Shown here one piece after another: positions 1 through 9,312 of a DNA stretch of 64,000 bases. How positions within the stretch are numbered: the first letter of the stretch is position 1; each line of letters opens with the position of its first letter. This DNA comes from Symbiodinium kawagutii. Its lineage: Eukaryota > Sar > Dinophyceae > Suessiales > Symbiodiniaceae. Location of the stretch: the NCBI GenBank assembly GCA_009767595.1, contig VSDK01025504.1, positions 81,447 through 145,446 on the forward strand, written 5' to 3'. The notes under the pieces are model-generated. The model searched no databases, was not told where the DNA came from, and saw nothing but the letters and a program-made list of their open reading frames with translations. The position numbers and the translations under genes were made by a program.

Positions 1-96
1 ATGCTCGTGGTTGAGGTCCGGCAGCGACCACTAGGCATGAATGCTCGTGGTTGAGGTCCGGCAGCGACCACTAGGCATGAATGCTCGTGGTTGAGG
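1..96. repeat. 40-bp tandem repeat, cut by the window edge
   Basis: The same 40-bp unit (starting ATGCTCGTGGTTGAGGTCC) occupies 1-40 and 41-80 without a difference, and a partial third unit runs to about 96. The array continues off the left edge, so its full length is unknown. Confidence 0.9.
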
Positions 97-271
97 GCGA
101 CGAGAAGGAGAGGGAGGAGGAGGAGGAGACATGACAGCTCTGATAAAATCTAACAACCCTCACCTGGCAGGCGGGGAAAAAGATACTGTATATCATATAT
201 ATAAAATAGAAAATGACGAGAGAAAAAAAAAGATTGAAACACACAAAGCAACAACTAAACTCATGTGGAAC

Positions 272-391
272 CATTAGTGGCTCCGTCTTCCATGAAGTGT
301 GCCATGCCACCGTCTCGCCGGTCATCAAGTCCACAAACCCGGCATGGAGCACTGGATCCTCCAGAACAAAAAAAAGTCCACCACGGGCGTT
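272..391 (-). CDS. Probable internal exon, unidentified gene
   Basis: On the minus strand an acceptor (TTTCGCAG) at 392 is followed by exactly 40 open codons that end at a GT donor after position 272, so the exon is phase 0 at both ends. The peptide has mixed composition with motifs such as FFVLEDPVLHAGF, VDLMTGETVAWHTSW and KTEPLM and reads like folded protein rather than repeat. The two other minus frames are also open just upstream (to about 590), so a preceding exon may lie there. I do not recognise the family. Confidence 0.4.
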
Positions 392-399
392 CTGCGAAA

Positions 400-1265
400 G
401 ATCGCAGCTTCCCTGGCGGAACCGGAGATGATTCGGAGCGCCCGCAGGAGTTGGCGTGGCAATCTTCCCATGTCATGACATGTTTGTGCACAAGATCTAT
501 ATAGGCACATTCGACACAATGCAAGGCATACAAGTTCAAACTGATGGTCTCCCCCCGGAGAATGTGTAGGACAATGTCGGAAGCAAAACAAAGAACCCCA
601 TCATCCCAAAAGCGGGGGTGCTTACAGGAATAGAGACATTTGGTAGCCCTGGACGTCCCTACTAAACTCCTTGAAGCTACCCGACTTGCACAAGGACATC
701 CTCAGAGCAGATCTTGGATTCTCGGGCCAATGAGTTTGCCAAGGAGAAACATGAGGTCAAAAAAGGCCAAAACAATAAAGATCACAATTACCACAATGAA
801 TAACATAATGTTAAAGCATCATCGTCAAGAACGCACAGGCGCCCAATAAAAGACAAACATCATCAACAAGAAAACAATGACAACTGCAATAAATACAAGA
901 ATCAACAAAAACGCCATCGAAAAGCACAACAATAACACCGAAAACCGCCAAGACATTAATCCAAAAACCACAGCGATAACATCCAAAACCACCAAGACAA
1001 TCATCAACCCATCAGCAATGCCCTGCTGCGCCTGGGGGTTGTCCAGGTCCAGTGCACCCTGCTGATTCCTTAGCTATGCCACGACGCTACCTGCATTTCC
1101 AGCCGGAGCACGTCCCGAATCAAACCCAACGATCTGGGATGTGCATTGAACATGATCATTCACATACAATACACGCATACACACGCTATGTATATATATA
1201 TGCTACCCCCCCCCACCAGAACCCCCCATTTTGACTGGTTCATTTCCATTTTTGTGTGGAGAGAG
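400..1265. other. No clear gene; A/C-rich stretch
   Basis: From about 760 to 1010 the plus strand is strongly A/C-rich (AAC, ACA, CAA words), which makes spurious open frames on both strands. A short (TA)n run followed by a C-rich tract at 1188-1235 resembles the ends of element family B. Nothing else supportable was seen. Confidence 0.5.
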
Positions 1266-1612
1266 ATGCTTGAAGAATAGCAATGAAGCAATAAGCTGAC
1301 AGAGGCAGGAATAAGCATCACAGTGTCCACTAATCAGAATTGGTTTCTAGCATGGCTTGCATGCAGGTTTCATCAAATGATTTCCTCAACGTGTGCGTGA
1401 ATATTGCAAGTTCCACTAGTCAGAAATGCTTGCAGAATAGCAATGAAGCAATAAGCTGACAGAGGCAGGAATAAGCATCACAGTGTCCACTAATCAGAAT
1501 TGGTTTCTAGCATGGCTTGCATGCAGGTTTCATGAAATGATTTCCTCAACGCGTGCGTGAATATTGCAAGTTCCACTAGTCAGAAATGCTTGCGGAATAG
1601 CAATGAAGCAAA
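1266..1612. repeat. 160-bp tandem duplication (about 2.2 copies)
   Basis: The start of the unit (ATGCTTGMAGAATAGCAATG) occurs at 1266, 1426 and, slightly changed, at 1586, giving an exact 160-bp period. The two full copies differ at only a few bases, so the duplication is recent. No coding frame is shared by the copies. Confidence 0.85.
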
Positions 1613-2542
1613 TTAATTGCCAGTACTGAATCTAAATCATGAAAATTAAAGATATATCATGTTTTATCCATATTTTTCTTTTATATCTATTATATGGTTG
1701 TTCGTGCTCTAATTCATTCAGCCCAAGGCATTAGTAAATGATACACTAGCAAATGATAGGCTACAACCAAATATCAATAATATATATGTAAATTTCTGAC
1801 CACCTCCATTGTATAGCTGGGAATGAAAGCACAAATGCATGACAAATTGCATAAAAGAAGTCAACTGGTTCCACAATATGTTATAATATGATTTCATATT
1901 CCACCAGAAGGTTTTATTATATGATATGGTGAAACGTGATATTGTTTCAAAACTAAAGAGCATATTATGTTGTAAAATGTCAAAACGTAATCAGGTACCA
2001 AATGCCGAAATACGGAAAAATATGGTAGAAAATATAACATCAGCCCCCCCAACTCAAGTATGGAAGGATATGATCAAAAAATGGCACAATATGGTGCAAA
2101 AGTTGGTTTGAAATGGCATAGTATAATGTAATATCTGGTGTAAAAGGCTATAATATGGTATAGTATAATTGGATTTAATCTTAAATAGAAAAAATGCAAT
2201 ATGGAAGAATATATCTTAGCAAATTTTAAAATCTGTTAAAGAATTCAATATGGCATCACATGGCAAAAAAATGTTTCATATGGTATGATATGCTAGAATA
2301 TGATGTAATAAAATATGCTAGGGCAAAAACTGTACAATGTATATAGGATGGCCTAATATGGTATAGTATGCCATTAAGTTGCTTCAATAGTTCTTGTACA
2401 AGGTAATATGCGCAATATGGTATACCATGGCATCTCAGTGTTATATATGGTTTTAAATGGCATTCAATGAGCCAATATGGCACAATACAGCACGGTTTGG
2501 TTTAAGAGGATGCTATTGTTTCTAAAAAATAGATAATATAGC
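1613..2542. repeat. AT-rich tract of degenerate ATATGG words
   Basis: The sequence is very AT-rich and dominated by variants of ATATGG, GGTATAGTATG and GGCATAG on one strand, with weak irregular spacing. It looks like an old decayed minisatellite. Short open frames inside it are composition artefacts. Confidence 0.5.
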
Positions 2543-2789
2543 ACTCATGTACTTAGAGCATTCTTACCGCCTGAACCGTTTGCAACGTTTGCAAACGAGA
2601 CCAGATTCAATATTCAAGATTCAAGATCCAAGATTCAAGCTTCGTCCCCAAAGAAATTCTTAGCTCCAATGCCAGTTAGCTCCACTACCACTGCGGCTCA
2701 CAGATCCAACAGCAAAGGGGTGAAAACATTGTAGCTGTGGTGGCCAAGTACTTAGAGCATTTTTACCACCTGAACCGTTTGCAACGTTT

Positions 2790-3430
2790 GCAAACGAGAT
2801 CAGATTCAAGATTCAAGATTCAAGATTTAAAAATACTTCTTGAATCCCAGATCCAAGATCCAAGATTCAAGATTCAAGATTCAAGATTCAAGATTCAAGA
2901 TTCAAGATTCAAGATTCAAGATTCAAGATTTAAAAATACTTCTTGAATCCCAGATCCAAGATTCAAGATTCAAGATTCAAGATTCAAGATTCAAGATTCA
3001 AGATTCAAGATTCAAGATTCAAGATTCAAGATTTAAAAATACTTCTTGAATCCCAGATCCAAGATTCAAGATTCAAGATCCAAGATTCAAGATTCAAGAT
3101 TCAAGATTTAAAAATACTTCTTGAATCCCAGATCCAAGATTCAAGATTCAAGATTCAAGATTCAAGATTCAAGATTCAAGATTCAAGATTTAAAAATACT
3201 TCTTGAATCCCAGATCCAAGATTCAAGATTCAAGATTCAAGATTCAAGATTCAAGATTCAAGATTCAAGATTCAAGATTCAAGATTCAAGATTCAAGATT
3301 TAAAAATACTTCTTGAATCCCAGATCCAAGATTCAAGATTCAAGATTCAAGATTCAAGATTCAAGATTCAAGATTCAAGATTCAAGATTCAAGATTCAAG
3401 ATTTAAAAATACTTCTTGAATCCCAGATCC
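2790..3430 (+). repeat. Higher-order array: linker plus n heptamers
   Basis: The linker core TTTAAAAATACTTCTTG starts at 2826, 2929, 3032, 3107, 3189, 3299 and 3402. The intervals are 103, 103, 75, 82, 110 and 103 bp, which differ only by multiples of 7, so units vary by whole TTCAAGA heptamers. Because three heptamers make 21 nt, the array reads open as repeated QDSRFKI; this is not a gene. Confidence 0.9.
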
Positions 3431-3520
3431 AAGATTTGGATCTGGCCTCGGGATTCAAGAAGTATTTTTAAATCTTGAATCTTGAATCTTGAATCTTGAA
3501 TCTTGAATCTTGAATCCGAT
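3400..3520. repeat. Hairpin centre of the foldback element
   Basis: Around 3430-3440 the sequence turns on itself: GATCCAAGATTTGGATC is followed by the reverse complement of the linker and then by reverse-complement heptamers (TCTTGAA repeated) to about 3517. The two halves could form a near-perfect stem of more than 60 bp. The turn marks where the plus-oriented and minus-oriented arms meet. Confidence 0.85.
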
Positions 3521-3599
3521 CTCGTTTGCAAACGTTGCAAACGGTTCAGGTGATAAAAATGCTCTAAGTACATGAGTCACATGTTTGCAATTGTGTTTA

Positions 3600-3780
3600 C
3601 GTAAATAATTTCATCCCTATTTCTGTTGCTATATATATATATATCTCTCAATATAGATAGAGATAATGGCACCCCCAAATCTCCAACCAAAAAACAAGCT
3701 GAATATATAGCTGTGGTGACAATTTGAGGGGGGTTTTCCAGGGGGGGGGTACCATATATATATATATATATGCATATATT
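3600..3780. repeat. (TA)n runs flanking a family B-like fragment
   Basis: Short TATATA runs at about 3631-3660 and 3753-3775 flank a segment with the words GGCACCCCCAAATC and GGGGGGGTACC, which resemble the ends of element family B (see 20511-20620). It is probably a decayed copy. Confidence 0.35.
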
Positions 3781-3832
3781 TATATTTATCTTTAAAACCA
3801 ACACGTCTGTTTATATAAATATACTCATTACG

Positions 3833-4406
3833 TTAAAAATCATATGCATTGTTTTTCAAGTTTTGAACTCGCCTGTCATGGTTCCATGTTTCAGGGAGGC
3901 GCAACATGTCGCTTCCAGGAGGAGGCGCTGGGTGCCCGGGCATGTCACTCATCACGGCCAGCTTCCGTCCGCTCAGGCTGTGCCCCAACTTTGCATGGTT
4001 GCCATCCTGGCCACTTGTAACTTCACTGCAGCCAGGAGTGCCAAGGATTTTTTCTGCATCTTTTCCAGTGATTTTCCAGTAGGTCATTGAGCTCCGGATG
4101 TGATTAGTGATTTTTTCCTGTTTTTCTTGAGAAGGAGAGGGAGCCACAACAAAAGCGCAGTTTTTTTTTTTTTGCAAGATTCCATAGGTGTCATCACCCC
4201 AATTGTCTCCTGCCCTGCTCAAGATTGAGAACTTGTGACTCCAATGCGAATGGCGGTGCTCTAGAAACCAACCTTGAAAAAAATGAGTTCCAGAAGAATT
4301 CCCCAAACTGATCCAATGATGGAACAACAAATTCACATTCTATCATTCTCGACGGTTGAAACTCGATAAAGCCAAGGTCTGCGGAAAGAAATGCCAACAG
4401 CATCAT
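3833..4406 (-). CDS. Minus-strand open segments, possible exons or pseudogene
   Basis: A 167-codon minus-strand frame runs from 4336 to 3833, and a second frame (4406-4194) overlaps its 5' part. The two change over at a run of A residues near 4270-4280, as a frameshifted copy would. The downstream frame contains segments such as TYWKITGKDAEKILGTPG and SGRKLAVMSDMPGHP, which are not low complexity. No family is recognised and no confident splice borders were found. Confidence 0.25.
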
Positions 4407-4439
4407 CTACGCCTACATCAACGCTCCTGCAATTTATCT

Positions 4440-5014
4440 ACTTATATATTATATACCCTGACCCCGAACCATCCCGGACCCTGAAACGCACCGGTCCCTG
4501 TGGGGAACGCCAAGGAAGCTGAACGTCGTGTTGGTCCATTGTCCACTCAGAGCAACCTGTGGAGAGAAATATGCAAACCGGTCAAAGCAGGTGGTCACAA
4601 TGGTAGGTTAACACCAGTTCAAATGGTAATGCTTGGATACCGGTGACTGGTTAAGCACCACTTGCAGCAGTTCTCAGCTAGGTCAATGAGTTTTTACGCT
4701 TCTAATTCCAATTCCCTTGCCATGGCGGTTTCGTTGAACTTGCCGGCATCAGCCCCAACGCCCGGACAGGTCAATCATCAACAACCACTTAGGGATACCT
4801 AGGGTACTGGCAGTATGGCTGGCCAACATCATCACCTCACCGTCTGGTACATGAACAGCTCAAACCTGGTTCTATTCCTCACAGCCTCAGCCTCTCAACG
4901 GTCTCTCTGCTTTGGGTGGTTCCGATGAATACTCCCATCAAACATCATGAGCCAAACGCCATTAACCATCCTTCAGCATGATGAACCACTATTAACATCC
5001 CTGAACTATCAGCC
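4440..5014. other. No supported feature
   Basis: Mixed sequence with short runs of dinoflagellate-type low-complexity words (CATCAACCA, ATTAACCA). No exon with matching borders was seen. Confidence 0.4.
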
Positions 5015-5018
5015 ATTT

Positions 5019-5131
5019 GGCTGTGGGTCAAAACCTCGTACCCCTGGTTCCCCTATCATTAACCATTGTTTTCCCTATGATTTTGTTGGTTATTATCCCC
5101 CATTATTGCTGGTTAATATTGACCCATGGCC
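5019..5131 (+). mobile_element. Family A short inverted-repeat element, copy 1
   Basis: The ends are GGCTGTGGGTCAAAA and TTGACCCATGGCC, imperfect inverted repeats of each other, 113 bp apart. The element is flanked on both sides by ATTT (5015-5018 and 5132-5135), a 4-bp target duplication. The interior contains GTACCCCTGGTTCCCC and ATTAACCATTG, shared by the other copies. It has no coding capacity, so it is a MITE-like non-autonomous element. Confidence 0.85.
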
Positions 5132-5170
5132 ATTTGACTATGAGTTCTTGTGCTGTGTCACTTTCCTTCC

Positions 5171-6860
5171 TTAACGCCGCACCTGCACTTCAGGCGTGCT
5201 TGGCTTCAAACTTTTGTGCCAACAACCTGCTTGCCATCGCCAGCGAAGGTGAAACCACTGAGGTGAAAACTGGAACAGTTGCTGCTGTTGCTTGCCATGA
5301 ACCGCTGGAGAAGCACCACATAGAACCCTTGGAAAGCATGGAGAAATGTTGAGAAATGGAAGATTTTCCGTTGCCAGGTCTACCAAATCAAGGCATACCT
5401 GCTGGGTACCGGCTGATGGCTGGTTCCTGTTGATCCGTGGTTTATGGTCTTCACCTGCCTCATGTGGTCCAGTTTGCCATGGTGGTACCCCTGAACCAAC
5501 CAACCAATCAAACAAATGACCATTATTTATAGATCTTAACGGGAAAAGTGCCACTGATTTGGGACACCAGTCGCTGGACAAACCTTTGACCGGCGCACAA
5601 GATCCAAGGGATGTGCGGGCCAGAGCTCCTATAGTCGGCCTTGGGGCTCAAGCCCTGGGTCGAAGCGAGTTGTGGAGTTGCATCCATGGGATCCAAGCTG
5701 TGCAGAAGGTCCCGATTTTCGTATAGGTCCATCATGGTCCATCTCAATGACCCAGACCATTTCCTATCCATCTCAATGGTCAAAGCACTCAGGTTGACGA
5801 GGACGAAGAAGGATCGGTTGTAGTGCTTCAGGTTGATCATTGGCATCTATTCATTTCTCGGATTTGTTGGGTGACACCCAGTCTGGTTGGGACATCTTGG
5901 GACTCCACATGAACGTAACCCTTACAGGGGATCTGAGGGGTTCATGCCCTGTTCCAGGCACAAGGAGGAAGCAACTGCCAGAGATTTCATCACTGCTCAC
6001 CCGTAGATTCATGCGGCAATCCACGATTTGCCCATCAACAAGGGGCAATTGTTGATGATTCGTGGGTGCTGTGCTGGATTGTCTCAAGAGAATTCCCATG
6101 AGCAACACTTTCCGTGCATGGCTGTTCAAACATTCACAAGCTGAAAAGGCTTTGCACCGTAAGGACTTCGTACCTAAATGATCCTAAATGTGTGTTTTGA
6201 AAAATCTGAATGTTGCTGGCCCTCTTGCTGCCAGTTCTTCGCATACGAGCACCTCTATATCTTTGAGACGCAACCAAAATTGGTGGCTCTTTGCAAGTTG
6301 AGCCCTCCCTTTGCCCCAGTTTAGCCTGCCTGGCTTGTAGCCATCAATGGTGGGGTTGATGGCAGGTGCAGTCCACCAGGTGGCAGTTCTCAGTGGTGTT
6401 TCCAGGATTGAACTGATCCTTGGTTCAGCAAAGTCGCCAGAACTGGCGATTTCAGTAAGCCATTCTTGCGTTAACAAAATTTAACAAACAGGTAGCCCAA
6501 CCATGGTGGTCCCTGAGCTTTAGGGACACATCTTGGAGGTTTGTGAGGAGATCTCCTTACTGAGATCACATCCACAGGCTTGGGGCTGCTTGGGGCCCCA
6601 GTCATAGGTCCCAGATCGATCCGCTGCAAGGCTCAGATGCCATGGCGGCACCTGAAGGTTCGAGGGCTTCGCAAGCAGCTGCACAGTCGCGCCGCTCCTG
6701 TGGCGCCACTTGGCAGCACCAAGTTGCAGACCAGTCGAGCATCATGCGGGTAGACGTGCAAAGAGATAGGCACACGCAAAGACATGTACAATGTATAGGT
6801 ACATACTTATGTGTGCGAGATGCTGGTTTTGTAAAATCATACGTGCATGTCAAAAATGGA
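5171..6860 (-). CDS. Cluster of minus-strand coding-like segments, unknown gene
   Basis: The minus strand holds a succession of open segments of balanced composition: about 6745-6525 (contains SLAADRSGTYDWGPKQP), 6477-6184 (contains FAEPRISSILETPL and GRLNWGKGRAQLAKSHQF), 6129-5851 (contains PLVDGQIVDCRMNLRVSSDE) and 5846-5523 (contains DPMDATPQLASTQGLSPKA). One convincing donor (CTACGG|GTGAGC) lies inside the 6129-5851 segment, so the true exons are shorter than the frames. The segments lie downstream of the DNase II gene on the same strand and could be its 3' continuation or another gene; I could not connect them by phase. The product is not recognised. Confidence 0.3.
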
Positions 6861-6861
6861 T

Positions 6862-6990
6862 GTGTATGTACGTATGTACGTAGGTACGTATGTACGTATG
6901 TATGTATCTATGTATCTATGTATCTATCTATGTATCTATGTATCTAGGTAGCTAGGTAGGTAGGTAGGTATGCATGCATGTATGTACATA
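6862..6990. repeat. (GTAT/CTAT) tetranucleotide repeat
   Basis: Runs of GTAT, GTAC, CTAT and TAGG tetranucleotides, partly degenerate. Any reading frame in it is repeat-derived. Confidence 0.85.
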
Positions 6991-7204
6991 TGTATCTATA
7001 CATGTGTGTGAACATTGCATGGCCTATGTACATGTACCAGTAGTACCGCACAAGGCGGTGGCGGAAGTTTCCAAAATAGGAGCACTATAGGAGTGTGCAG
7101 TTGTGGTTGCGACGATTGATTGTCCGAGGGATCCGAGAACTGAACATCACTTGGGCCTGACTTCCTACCAATGTGAGCATCGATCTGGCCACTTGACTGG
7201 CAGC

Positions 7205-7795
7205 CTATCTGTCTAGCTATCTTTCTATCAGTGGATCAGTTTTCTTTCTGTCTGTCTGACTGTCTATCTATCTATCTATCTATCTATCTGATGATCTATT
7301 CGTTTATCTATCTGCCTATGTACTTGTCTTTCTATCTACCTCACTATCTATCTCGTCATCTTTCTGTCTATGTATCTATCTATCTACTTGTCCATCTATC
7401 TATTTATTTATCTGCCTATCTATCTATCTGTCTATCTATCTACCGAATTATTTGTCTGATCATCTATGTGTCCATCTGTCTATCTTTCTGTCTATCTACC
7501 TGACTATCTATCTACTTTTCTATCTGACTCTCGTTTCGTCTACCTATCTGTCTATCTATCGACCCATCTAGCCATCTGAATCTGGCTATCCAATTGTCTG
7601 TCTATTCCATCTATCTATTCTAGCTATTCTATCTATCTATCTATCTATCTATCCATCTATCTATCCATCTATTCATCCATCGATGCATCTATGTATCTGA
7701 CTATCCATCTAGCCACCCATCGATCTGACTATCGACTTGTCGATCTATCTGGCTACCTCTTTGTCTAGCCATCTTTCGTCTATCTATTCATTTAC
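7205..7795. repeat. Degenerate (CTAT)n / (CTGT)n tract
   Basis: About 590 bp of CTAT, CTGT and CTAC tetranucleotides with many substitutions; the longest clean runs are near 7265 and 7630. The apparent Leu/Ser/Tyr-rich protein frame is an artefact. Confidence 0.9.
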
Positions 7796-7799
7796 CTTC

Positions 7800-8770
7800 C
7801 AAATGTGCTTCGATCATGAAGTGTTTTGCATCTAGGTGTTTGGCCACTTTTGATAATTGGACCTTGCAAAGGTGTTCCGATCATCAAGTGTTTTGCTACT
7901 TTTGACCTGCAAATGTGCTTGGCGCGCAAGCGTTGTGCACATTTTGGCCACATAAATCACGAAAAGTGACGCGAAACGCAAGTGTTTTCCTACTTTTGTC
8001 TCCTGTGTTCAAAAAGTGTCAAAACGTGCTGTGTTTTGACACATTTGCTTCAAAATGTGCTTCTCGCCCTGGCCGCGTGCACTTTTTCGGACATGCAACT
8101 TTCAAAACTTGTTAAAAACCACGAGTTTTTGCGACTTCGGACGTGAGAATGTGCTTCGCGCGCAGGCGGCGTGCCAATTTTCATGATCATATGACATCTC
8201 CGAAAAGTGGCCCGAAACGCTAGTAAAATTGCAGTTTTTATTTTGGTACAAGATTTTATCTTAAAAATTTGCTTCGCGCGCAGGCAGCGTGCCAGTTTTG
8301 AGAATCATGAGTCATCAAAAGTGCTCCGAACATGTAGTGTTTTGACGATTTTGACTTCCAAATGTGCTTCGCGCCTAGGTTTTTTCACGATTTTGCAAGT
8401 TGCAACTTCCAAAAGTGCTCCGAACGTGACATGTTTTTAAGATTTTGACTTCCAAATGTGCTTCGCGCCTAGGTTTTTTCACGATTTTGCAAGTTCCAAC
8501 TTCCAAAAGTGCTCCGGACCTGACATGTTTTTACGATTTTGACTTCCAAATGTGCTTCGCGCCTAGGGTTTTTAACGATTTTGCAAGTTGCAACTTCCAA
8601 AAGTGCTCCGAACCTGACATGTTTTTACGATTTTGACTTCCAAATGTGCTTCGCGCCTAGGTTTTTTAACGATTTTGCAAGTTGCATCTCCCAAAAGTGC
8701 TCCGGACCTGACATGTTTTTACGATTTTGACTTCCAAATGTGCTTCGCGCCTAGGTTTTTTCACGATTTT
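7800..8770. repeat. 94-bp tandem satellite with degenerate upstream copies
   Basis: GACTTCCAAATGTGCTTCGC begins at 8353, 8447, 8541, 8635 and 8729, an exact 94-bp period. Copies differ by single bases, for example CGAACCTGAC against CGGACCTGAC. Older, less regular relatives containing TGTGCTTCGCGCGCAGG occupy 7800-8340. Since 94 is not a multiple of 3, the open frames read differently in each unit and are not a gene. Confidence 0.9.
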
Positions 8771-9228
8771 TGCACACACCTTCCGCCACAGTGGTCCGCA
8801 CCCGCCGCTTTAGCGAGGTACCCTTCTGGACCTTCATGATGCACAAAACCTAGCAAAACACAGCATTTCGCGACTTTCCTAACATTTTGGCGCACTCGCA
8901 CTCTCATCTTTCTCACATCTCTTCTTTCTCACGTCTGCATAGGCGATCTACCCTAGCTGAGTTGTCCATATTGTCGGAAGTTAGACTTCTAAACTTCCTT
9001 CGATAACAGTTTGAATGGTGTCAGCAGGTAGGCTCCCCATGTCTTAAAGATTCAGCAATCGTCCAACTGGAATAGAGATGCAAGACCTTGACAATCCGCA
9101 GCCCACAACTACCAAGTGTTGGGCCCTAAGCATCTGTCAGGAAGGAAAAACGCGCATAACGCCACAAATTGCAAACATCATGTCATGAATATGACCAATA
9201 TGTGCACGTGTGCAGTTATTTGCAGTAC
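8771..9228. other. Intergenic or intronic, nothing firm
   Basis: Lies 3' of the last traced exon of the minus-strand DNase II gene. A T-rich stretch and short open pieces are present. Further 3' exons of that gene would be expected here or below 8 kb but none could be matched. Confidence 0.35.
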
Positions 9229-9312
9229 GTAAAAGATTGCAGTTCGCAAAATCATTCATGCAATCATCCAAGCCCGTACTGGATGAAGCACCCCATTTCA
9301 CGCCCATGATGT
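9229..9312 (-). CDS. DNase II-like gene, candidate exon 10
   Basis: Acceptor CAATTGCAG gives two bases then IMGVKWGASSSTGLDD and CMNDFANC, with a possible donor before GTACTG. The phase matches exon 9. GVKWGAS followed by C-M-N-D-F may be a divergent form of the second H-S-K-W and C-x-G-D-I-N region, with the catalytic His replaced by Gly; alternatively the true second motif lies further 3'. The same frame is open further 5' to about 9376. Confidence 0.45.

Larger units (their letters stand above)
2543..3577. mobile_element. Foldback-type element with heptamer arrays
   Basis: The left end (ACTCATGTACTTAGAGCATT at 2543) is the exact reverse complement of the right end at 3558-3577. The match continues with few changes through the words CTGAACCGTTTGCAACG and TTTGCAAACGAGA on each side. 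Inside lie long arrays of the heptamer TTCAAGA, interrupted by a linker that contains TTTAAAAATACTTCTTGAATC. A second, internal copy of the left terminus starts at about 2747, so the structure is nested or was partly duplicated. Long terminal inverted repeats feeding into tandem subrepeats are the hallmark of Foldback-like DNA elements; that class assignment is inference. No transposase is present and no clear target duplication was found. Confidence 0.75.

Noticed and set aside
2737..3303. Overlapping frames of 60-87 codons reading QDSRFKI repeats
   Set aside because: They are read directly from the TTCAAGA heptamer array of the foldback element; 21 nt is three heptamers, so the frame stays open by arithmetic.
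7231..7503. 90-codon Leu/Ser/Tyr-rich frame
   Set aside because: It is a translation of the (CTAT)n tetranucleotide tract.
8207..8839. Series of similar 60-77 codon frames (repeated SKCASRLGF)
   Set aside because: They come from the 94-bp satellite; the unit is not a multiple of three and the frame shifts in each copy.
8785..8845. Short minus-strand stretch KVQKGTSLKRRVRTTV resembling a ribosomal protein uL23 segment
   Set aside because: Only about 16 residues, basic and low-information, with no matching neighbouring exon or clean borders.
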